DNA from: Spirochaetota bacterium
GTDB lineage: Bacteria; Spirochaetota; UBA12135; COTS27; JAFLEE01
NCBI GenBank assembly: GCA_017302015.1
Contig: JAFLEE010000118.1
Coordinates: 1 to 12,456 of the forward strand
Direction: 5' to 3'
Length of the DNA stretch: 12,456 nucleotides
The notes beneath the pieces are model-generated. The model did not search any database, was not told the DNA's origin, and was given only the letters and a program-made list of their open reading frames with translations. This document shows positions 7,632 to 12,456 of this stretch, piece after piece; within the stretch, counting starts at the first letter, position 1; every line of letters begins with the position of its first letter. Made by a program: the position numbers and the translations under genes.

Positions 7632-8231
7632 TCAGGGCCCTCCGGGCCTCGGGACCTCGATTTCCCCGTTCAGGTAGCGGGAGAGTTGACGGAAGGATTC
7701 CCCCAGGCGGTCGCGCTCGCGGTGCCAGGTGATGACGGCGAAGAGCGCGAAAAAAACGGCGACCCCCGCGATGGCCGCGATGGGTTCCGCCTCGCGGTTT
7801 CCCGCGGAAAGCACGAGGGTGTGGAGCAGATAGAAGAGAAAACTGAACACCGCCAGGGCCCCTGCGAGGAGGACCGGATTATGCCGCGCGGTCAAGAAAA
7901 CCTTCCCGCCGCTTTTTTCGAGGGTGCCGTGGAAAAGGGGGGTCAGCCCGATGGAGAAAGAGTGCCCGCGGTGGAAAAAGAGGGACTTATAGAGGTGGAC
8001 GTTCCCGCGCTCGGGCCCGAACAAAATCGGCGAGGCTTGGTCGTTCTGGTTGAAAAAGACCGTAAGTTCATCCCGATCGAAGGAGCGCTTCCCCGGATCG
8101 GTGAGCTCGAACACGGCCAAGGGCAGGCCGAAACGGAAATAGGGCAGGTACCAACGCCCCTTGAACCAGAGATCCGCGGCGAGCACCGCGAAAAATAAGA
8201 AGACCGAGCCCTCGAAGAGGATGAATGCCAT
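7632..8231 (-). CDS. Membrane protein of unknown function (three predicted helices)
   Basis: I do not recognise this 199-residue protein. A hydrophobic helix at about 3-20 (ILFEGSVFLFFAVLAADLWF) starts the chain. A mixed hydrophilic domain of about 95 residues follows, with a DRDELTVFFNQNDQ segment and the aromatic/His-rich KSLFFHRGHSFSIG. Two more helices lie at about 119-141 (LLAGALAVFSFLFYLLHTLVL) and 149-168. A short charged tail (RERDRLGESFRQLSRY) ends it. There is no cleavable signal peptide with a clear signal-peptidase site; the first helix looks like an anchor. The start is well set: GGGAG lies six bases before ATG 8231, inside the end of the acetyltransferase gene, only three bases after that gene's stop. 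It is therefore coupled to the GNAT gene and probably shares a process with it. No function is proposed. Confidence 0.75.
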   Translation of the reverse strand: MAFILFEGSVFLFFAVLAADLWFKGRWYLPYFRFGLPLAVFELTDPGKRSFDRDELTVFFNQNDQASPILFGPERGNVHLYKSLFFHRGHSFSIGLTPLFHGTLEKSGGKVFLTARHNPVLLAGALAVFSFLFYLLHTLVLSAGNREAEPIAAIAGVAVFFALFAVITWHRERDRLGESFRQLSRYLNGEIEVPRPGGP

Positions 8232-8234
8232 CCG

Positions 8235-8816
8235 CTACTCCCGGGGCGCCCGCGCGGGGACGGGCTTCACCATAATGTGGTCGTCCATGACATAGCCATC
8301 CCCGATGTCGAAGATTTCGGAGCGCTCCACGCGAAACCCGTTTTTGCCGTAGGCGCGGATGGCCCGGTGGTTCTCACGGTTCACGTTGAGGGTGAGGAGG
8401 TCCCGCCCTTCTTCCCGCGCCCAGACTTCGACCCGGGCGATGGCCATGGACGCCACGCCCCGTCCCCGGGCCGGCGCGGCGAGGTAGAGCTTATGGATCT
8501 TCGCCCTCCCCTCCCCCCCGGGTCCGTAGGAGAGAAACCCGCAGGAGGTCCCGCCGAGGAAGATGAGGCACCACGCGATCCCCTCCCGGAGTTCTTCGGC
8601 GATGCGCTCGGGGGAATACATTCGCTTGAGCATGTAGTCGATCTGCCCGCGTTCGAGGATCCCCGCGTAGGCCTCGTCCCAGATGAGGCGGGCCAAGCGC
8701 CCCAATTCGGGGGCGTCGGCGGAGTCGGCCGGGCGGAAGGCGATGGCGAGACCCGAGCCGCGCGCCACCGCCGCGGCCGCTTCCTCGCCCCGGGCCGCTT
8801 GGTCGCGTTCATCCAT
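8235..8816 (-). CDS. GNAT-family N-acetyltransferase
   Basis: A 193-residue acetyl-CoA-dependent acetyltransferase; the substrate is unknown. The GNAT core begins near residue 24 (LAIAFRPADSADAPEL). It continues with IWDEAYAGILERGQIDYML, a form seen in PaiA-like and related small-molecule acetyltransferases. The acetyl-CoA loop is LYLAAPARGRGVASMAI (the R/Q-x-x-G-x-G/A motif as RGRGVA). NRENHRAIRAYGKNGFR supplies the motif B helix, and the C-terminal strand is GDGYVMDDHIMVK. The first 20 or so residues are Ala/Glu-rich and not part of the fold; GTG at residue 17 is an alternative start, since neither start has a clear Shine-Dalgarno. It lies 24 bases after the aldolase gene and three bases before the membrane-protein gene, in one operon. 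Confidence 0.85.
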   Translation of the reverse strand: MDERDQAARGEEAAAAVARGSGLAIAFRPADSADAPELGRLARLIWDEAYAGILERGQIDYMLKRMYSPERIAEELREGIAWCLIFLGGTSCGFLSYGPGGEGRAKIHKLYLAAPARGRGVASMAIARVEVWAREEGRDLLTLNVNRENHRAIRAYGKNGFRVERSEIFDIGDGYVMDDHIMVKPVPARAPRE

Positions 8817-8840
8817 GGGCGAGGGCTCGAGCCGAAGGCC

Positions 8841-9848
8841 TCAGGAGAGGCCGTCGTAGAACTTCAGGTAATCCTCGGGGCGATCGCCGTCGAGGAAATC
8901 CATGGCGGCTTTGGGGTGCAGGTTGCGCTGGCCGGTGATCATGTAGGGGATGTCGTAGCCCCAGGTGATGCGTTTGCGCATGGGCACGATCTGCTCCTCG
9001 ATGCACTTGATGACCGGGCGCAGGTGAAACTTCGGGTTCTTGAGGAAGCCGAGCATGAGTTCGGTGGGGCAATTCCCGGCGCCGCGGCCCAAGCCGGAGA
9101 TCGTCGTGTCGAGCCAACTGGCCCCGAGGATGAGGGATTCGATGGTATTGGCATAGGCGAGTTGCTGGTTATTGTGGGCGTGGATGCCCACCTGCTTCCC
9201 GGCGGCCTCGGCGAACTTCATGTACTTCTGGGTGAGGGTCTGGATCTCCTCCGAATAGAGGGAGCCGTAGCTGTCGACGAGGTAGATCACCTTGGCCTCG
9301 GACTTGGCGAGGATCTCGAGGGCCTCGTCGAGTTCGTGGTCGTGGACCACCGAGATGGCCATGAGATTGATGGTGGTTTCGTAGCCCTTGTCATGGCAGG
9401 CCTTCATCATGTCGAGGGCCGCGGGGATCTGGTGGATGTAGGTCGCCACGCGCACGAGGTCGATGACGCTCTGGTCCTTCGGCAGGAGTTCGCCGCCGAG
9501 GTCGACCCGGTCGACGTCGGCCATCACCGAGAGTTTCATGGAGGTCTTGTTGTCGCCCACGATGCGGCGCACGTCCTCCTCTTCGCAGAATTTCCATTTG
9601 CCGAATTGCTTGGGGGAGACGATCTTCTTGGAGCATTTATAGCCGATCTCCATGATGTCGACCCCGGCTTCCACGCAGGTCTGGTAGACGGCACGCACGA
9701 AATCGTCCTCGAACTTGGAATCGTTCATGAGGCCGCCATCGCGGATGGTGCAATCGAGCACCTTCACGTCGGGGCGGTAGGTCAGCCAAGAGCCTTTTTT
9801 CTTGGCCCAACGGTTCTCTTCGATGGGCGTCTTGGAAGTATCGGGCAT
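8841..9848 (-). CDS. HMGL-like (DRE-TIM) aldolase of unknown substrate
   Basis: A 335-residue TIM-barrel metal-dependent aldolase or acyltransferase of the pyruvate carboxyltransferase superfamily (kin: 4-hydroxy-2-oxovalerate aldolase, HMG-CoA lyase, isopropylmalate synthase). VLDCTIRDGGLMND at 30-43 is the DRE-TIM signature, with Asp32 as a metal ligand and Arg36/Asp37 catalytic. HAHNN at 223-227 gives the two metal-binding His (223, 225). GLGRGAGN is the glycine loop near the active site. There is no C-terminal regulatory or communication domain, so it is not a LeuA. Related stand-alone aldolases occur in polysaccharide clusters and elsewhere without a settled reaction. ATG 9848 is fixed by AAGGA eight bases upstream. 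A strong promoter precedes it, so this gene leads the operon that continues into GNAT and the membrane protein, and it is divergent from the radical SAM gene. Confidence 0.85.
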   Translation of the reverse strand: MPDTSKTPIEENRWAKKKGSWLTYRPDVKVLDCTIRDGGLMNDSKFEDDFVRAVYQTCVEAGVDIMEIGYKCSKKIVSPKQFGKWKFCEEEDVRRIVGDNKTSMKLSVMADVDRVDLGGELLPKDQSVIDLVRVATYIHQIPAALDMMKACHDKGYETTINLMAISVVHDHELDEALEILAKSEAKVIYLVDSYGSLYSEEIQTLTQKYMKFAEAAGKQVGIHAHNNQQLAYANTIESLILGASWLDTTISGLGRGAGNCPTELMLGFLKNPKFHLRPVIKCIEEQIVPMRKRITWGYDIPYMITGQRNLHPKAAMDFLDGDRPEDYLKFYDGLS

Positions 9849-9908
9849 GGGAAAAGTCCTTGTGGGTAGGGTGGAAAGGATCGGGGTCGCCGACGACTCG
9901 CGGGGCTA

Positions 9909-9937
9909 ATTATACCCCTTCGTTGCGCAGATTTCAG
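9909..9937 (-). promoter_or_regulatory. Sigma70-like promoter of the aldolase operon
   Basis: Read on the minus strand: CTGAAA (4/6 to TTGACA) at 9937-9932, a 17-base spacer, then a perfect TATAAT at 9914-9909. Transcription should begin near 9902, leaving a leader of about 53 bases before ATG 9848. This is the best promoter in the window. Confidence 0.75.
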
Positions 9938-10059
9938 CCCGCGCGGCGGGAGTCCCCACAGGGGGCGGTTTCCACCACCGCGACCCCGACGCCTCAGGAC
10001 CGTGAGGATAGGAAGGTCCCCTTCACCCCAATTCGTGACGGTTCTATTCCCAATGCGGC

Positions 10060-12000
10060 GTGGACCCCATCCTTAACGGCCCTCTGGCGGGCGGGGGGAC
10101 CACGGCCACCGTGATCTATCGGAAAATAGGCGCCGTAACCCCGGAATCCCCCTTGGCCCCCTCCATCGCCCTCTTCACCCCGCCCTTCCTGCAGCCCAAT
10201 GGCCCCTATGCCGCTACGCCGTTCCTTGCGGCGGGGCTCGCCGCGCGCGGACTTTCCGTGCGCCAATACGATGTGAGTTTGACGACCCTCCTGCGTTTCT
10301 TCTCCCCGGCCGGGTTGGAGCGCTTTTTCGATGCGGTGGCCCATCGGCCCCCGACGAACCGGCCCCAAAAGGCCATGCTCGAGCGCCGCGACGAATACGT
10401 GAAGACCATCGGCCCCACCATCGCCTTTTTGCAGGGCGCGAACCCCACCCTCGCCCACCGCATCCTCACCCGCGATTACCTCCCCGAAGGGGAGCGTTTC
10501 CGCCAGATCGAGGGCCTCTTCAATCTTCTCGAACGCGGGGATGGCGCCCTGCACCTCGCGGCCCTCTACCTCGACGACCTCCACGATTTGGCGGTGGGCA
10601 CCGTCCTCCCCGGTTTCGGCTTTTCGCGCTACCGGGAAAAACTCGCCGGAGCGGCCCCGAGTTATGACGGAATCCAGGAGGCGCTCGACGGCGAGCCCGA
10701 CCTGGTGGACAGGTGGCTGGGCGAGGCGATCGCCGAATGCCCGCTCGATGAGGTGACCTTGGCCGGGATCACCGTCCCGTTCCCGGGAAACCTCATGGGG
10801 GCGTTGCTCACGGCGCGCCACTTGAAGCGCCTTCGCCCCGGCATCCAAGTCGCCCTGGGGGGCGGCTGGGTGAGCACCGAACTCCGCTCCCTGGAGGATC
10901 CCCGAATCTTCGACCTCGTGGATTTCATCTCGCTGGACGAGGGCGAGGGGCCGCTGGCCGCCCTAGCGGAGCACGTGGAGGGCAAGCGCCCCCGGAAAGA
11001 CCTCGTGCGCACCATGGCGCGCGAAGACGGGAAGGTCGTTTGGTTCGACGGAACCGAACCCCCCTCCCCGTGCGCGGTGGACCCGACCCCGAGTTATGAG
11101 GGCCTGCACCTGGGCCGCTATTTCACCGTCCTCGAAAGCGTGAACCCGGTGATGCGCCTGTGGGCGGAGCGGGGCTTCGGGAAACTCCGCGCGGCCCGCG
11201 GCTGCTACCACAAGAAGTGCACCTTCTGCGACACGAGCCTCCCCTACATCTCCGATTACCGCCCCCTCGACGCCGTGGCGCTCCTCGGGCAGGCCGAGAC
11301 CCTCGCGCGCGCCACGGGCCTGCGCGGCATCCATTTCGTCGACGAGGCCATGCCCGCCGGGCTCATGCAGCGCTTCGGCCTCCTCGCCCGCGAACGCCTG
11401 CCCGATCTGGTGTGGTGGGGGAACGTGCGCTTCGACCGTAGTTTCACCCCGACGGTGTGCCGGGCGATGAAACAGGGCGGCTGCGTGGCGGTCTCCGGAG
11501 GACTCGAGGGCTTGGTCGATTCCGTGCTCGCCCGCATGAAGAAGGGGGTGGCCCTCGCGCCCATGATCAAATCCCTCCAGGCATTCCGCGACAGTGGCAT
11601 CCTCGTCCACGCCTATCTGATCCACGCCTTCCCCGGTTCCACCGTCAAAGAGACCGTGGACGCCCTGGAGGTCCTTCGCCAATTGTTCCAGGAAGACCTC
11701 TTGGGGAGCGCTTTTTGGCACCGTTTCGCGCTCACGGTGCACAGCCCCGTGTTCGCATCGCCCGAGAGTTACGGGCTTTACGGCGTTTCCGTCCCGCCCG
11801 GTGGGTTCGCCCGAAACGAAGCCCGTTATGAAGAGGAAGGCATCGAGGCGGTGGATCTCTTGGGCGACGGCCTGCGCAAGGCCACCTATAATTTCATGCA
11901 CGGGGTCGGCCTGAGGGAAGACGTCCGTTCGTGGTTCGATTTTCCCGTGCCGAAGGCGGGTGTCGGCCGGACTTGGGTCGCGGGGGTTCTGAAGTCCTGA
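10060..12000 (+). CDS. B12-binding-type radical SAM protein with CX4CX2C motif
   Basis: A 646-residue radical SAM enzyme whose reaction is unknown. Residues about 30-330 form a cobalamin-binding-like N-terminal region: IALFTPPFLQPNGPYAATPF, later LAGITVPFPGNLMGALLTA, then VALGGGWVSTEL (near 264-275) and DEGEGPLAAL (near 294). The DxHxxG His of base-off B12 proteins is not visible. The radical SAM core spans about 375-585: RGCYHKKCTFCDTS carries Cys382, Cys387 and Cys390, then GIHFVDEAMP and GGLEGLVDSVLARMKKGV. The cluster spacing is CX4CX2C, one residue longer than usual. A C-terminal part (VSVPPGGFARNEARYEEEG) has no assigned role. The start is uncertain: GTG 10060 is the longest, GTG 10111 and TTG 10153 are in frame and would remove unconserved residues; none has a proper Shine-Dalgarno. 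It is divergent from the aldolase operon across a 211-base gap. Confidence 0.82.
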   Translation: MDPILNGPLAGGGTTATVIYRKIGAVTPESPLAPSIALFTPPFLQPNGPYAATPFLAAGLAARGLSVRQYDVSLTTLLRFFSPAGLERFFDAVAHRPPTNRPQKAMLERRDEYVKTIGPTIAFLQGANPTLAHRILTRDYLPEGERFRQIEGLFNLLERGDGALHLAALYLDDLHDLAVGTVLPGFGFSRYREKLAGAAPSYDGIQEALDGEPDLVDRWLGEAIAECPLDEVTLAGITVPFPGNLMGALLTARHLKRLRPGIQVALGGGWVSTELRSLEDPRIFDLVDFISLDEGEGPLAALAEHVEGKRPRKDLVRTMAREDGKVVWFDGTEPPSPCAVDPTPSYEGLHLGRYFTVLESVNPVMRLWAERGFGKLRAARGCYHKKCTFCDTSLPYISDYRPLDAVALLGQAETLARATGLRGIHFVDEAMPAGLMQRFGLLARERLPDLVWWGNVRFDRSFTPTVCRAMKQGGCVAVSGGLEGLVDSVLARMKKGVALAPMIKSLQAFRDSGILVHAYLIHAFPGSTVKETVDALEVLRQLFQEDLLGSAFWHRFALTVHSPVFASPESYGLYGVSVPPGGFARNEARYEEEGIEAVDLLGDGLRKATYNFMHGVGLREDVRSWFDFPVPKAGVGRTWVAGVLKS

Positions 12001-12099
12001 TCCCATCCTTGCCCCAAACCTAGGCTTGGTTTACGGGCTCCCGACCTGGCTTCCCGTCCGATTCCCCGGATGAAGCCACCTCTCTCAAGGCCGGCTTAG

Positions 12100-12145
12100 A
12101 TCCCAGCATCCCTTTTAGGCGAGGACTGTCGGGGGGATGCGGGAT
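12100..12145. repeat. Imperfect inverted repeat: 12-bp stem with one bulge
   Basis: ATCCCaGCATCCC (12100-12112) pairs with GGGATGCGGGAT (12134-12145); only A12105 is unpaired. The loop is 21 bases (12113-12133). Weak pairing can extend the stem outward (G-T at 12099/12146, then T-A pairs). No T-run follows on either strand, so it is not an ordinary terminator. Confidence 0.75.
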
Positions 12146-12275
12146 TAAAAGAACTCGCTCCAGCGTTATGTACGATAGGACCCGACATACGGAGACACAG
12201 GTATTTTTCAATTCATGGACCCATCCATGGTGAAGGACCGGTTTGGCTTTCTGGCTGGATAGGCCGAAATGGGAA

Positions 12276-12296
12276 CGGGCGGGATTGCCCCGCCCG
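12276..12296 (-). terminator. Terminator-like hairpin of the outer-membrane gene
   Basis: CGGGCGGG and CCCGCCCG form a perfect 8-bp stem around a five-base loop. On the minus strand it begins 20 bases after the stop at 12317 and is followed by TTCCCATTTC, a weak T-rich tail. On the plus strand C-rich sequence follows, so it acts, if at all, for the minus-strand gene. Confidence 0.55.
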
Positions 12297-12316
12297 CCCC
12301 GTCCACCGAGGGAAAT

Positions 12317-12456
12317 CTACTTGAACGCCACCGTGGTGTAGTAGGAGAGCCCGAGCCCCGGGGACACGCCGAACTTGCCGCCGGAGAGGGCGATCCCCGT
12401 GAAGGCCAATGAGAACTGGTGCTTGGCCTCGGCGAAGGCGATCCAGATCCCCGGGT
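12317..12456 (-). CDS. C-terminal end of an outer-membrane beta-barrel-like protein (partial)
   Basis: The frame enters from the right edge and ends at a TAG (12319-12317), giving 45 visible residues. They read as alternating strands and turns: IWIAFAEAKHQFSLAFTG, then IALSGGKFGV, and the end GLGLSYYTTVAFK. Alternating hydrophobic/polar residues with Gly/Tyr/Phe-rich strands and an aromatic residue next to the C-terminus are features of barrel proteins recognised by the BAM machinery, although a strict final Phe is missing because Lys follows it. Function and start cannot be known. A hairpin 20 bases downstream marks the transcript end. Confidence 0.6.
   Translation of the reverse strand, partial: PGIWIAFAEAKHQFSLAFTGIALSGGKFGVSPGLGLSYYTTVAFK

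Larger units (their letters stand above)
12001..12316. other. Convergent intergenic region with a lower-G+C, hairpin-rich patch
   Basis: No gene is supported in these 316 bases. Composition drops to about 52% G+C over 12121-12240 (hand count), against about 70% in nearby genes. Visible structures: AAACC-TAGGCTT-GGTTT at 12016-12032, the 12-bp bulged stem at 12100-12145, CATGG-ACCCAT-CCATG at 12214-12229, and the terminator-like hairpin at 12276-12296. Short reading frames here lack ribosome sites and gene-like codon use. I recognise no transposase, integrase, tRNA, 6S, SRP, RNase P or tmRNA motif. It could be a degraded mobile element, an unknown small RNA, or inert spacer. Confidence 0.6.

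Noticed and set aside
8277-9869. 530-residue open frame on the plus strand, antisense to the aldolase and GNAT genes
   Set aside because: Gly/Asp/His/Val-rich composition typical of a reverse-complement shadow; the minus-strand genes have clear catalytic motifs.
9860-10114. 84-codon plus-strand frame before the radical SAM gene as a possible RiPP precursor
   Set aside because: Starts over the aldolase leader, has no ribosome site, is Pro/Arg-rich with no leader/core pattern, and overlaps the radical SAM start region.
10963-12006. 347-residue open frame antisense to the radical SAM gene
   Set aside because: Shadow frame without motifs; the plus strand has the cysteine motif and family-like sequence.
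12020-12211. 63-codon minus-strand frame starting with TTG
   Set aside because: Rare start, no ribosome site, composition unlike a gene, and spans the bulged palindrome.
12168-12233. 21-codon ATG frame in the intergenic island as a possible precursor peptide for the radical SAM enzyme
   Set aside because: No Shine-Dalgarno, no repeat or leader pattern, and it overlaps a hairpin. Kept only as part of the island finding.
12001-12316. tRNA, 6S, SRP, RNase P, tmRNA or group II intron in the intergenic island
   Set aside because: None of the conserved blocks (for example GTTCRANTC or a domain V stem) is present on either strand.
1-12456. CRISPR array, tandem repeats or intact insertion sequence
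   Set aside because: No regularly spaced repeats, no terminal inverted repeats with transposase, and no recombinase motif were seen.

Overview
This is a G+C-rich bacterial window (about 70% in coding stretches I counted by hand). It carries nine complete and two partial protein-coding genes, tightly packed, with no rRNA, tRNA, CRISPR array or intact mobile element that I could find. A gene fragment at the right edge ends like an outer-membrane beta-barrel protein, so the cell is probably a two-membrane (Gram-negative type) bacterium. The phylum cannot be fixed from the sequence. The unusual Pth and TilS variants suggest a lineage well away from Proteobacteria and Firmicutes models.

Left block, plus strand (1-5362): the tail of a TPR-like protein, then pth (peptidyl-tRNA hydrolase), tilS (tRNA-Ile lysidine synthase) and a very large DUF4175-like membrane and coiled-coil protein. 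pth/tilS overlap by 14 bases and tilS/DUF4175-like by 4 bases, so this is one translationally coupled operon. Facing it on the minus strand are efp (elongation factor P) and queE (7-carboxy-7-deazaguanine synthase, queuosine pathway). Four of the genes in the first 6.8 kb therefore serve tRNA or ribosome function.

Middle block, minus strand (9848 down to 6925): an HMGL-like (DRE-TIM) aldolase of unknown substrate, a GNAT acetyltransferase, an unrecognised three-helix membrane protein and a ferredoxin-NADP reductase-type flavoprotein. The first three are nearly contiguous, behind a good sigma70-like promoter (CTGAAA, 17 bases, TATAAT). The reductase has its own -10-like TAAAAT only 7 bases before its GTG start, consistent with a leaderless mRNA. 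A terminator-like hairpin separates it from efp.

Right block: diverging from the aldolase is a 646-residue B12-binding-type radical SAM protein whose cluster motif is spaced CX4CX2C rather than CX3CX2C. Beyond it lies a 316-base convergent intergenic region with a distinctly lower-G+C patch (about 52% by hand count over 12121-12240). That region holds a 12-bp stem with one bulged base and other hairpins, and I cannot assign it to any known element. It ends at a terminator-like hairpin for the partial outer-membrane gene entering from the right.

The best candidates for something undescribed are the divergent pair of radical SAM enzyme and aldolase/GNAT/membrane/FNR operon, and the structured intergenic island at 12001-12316.
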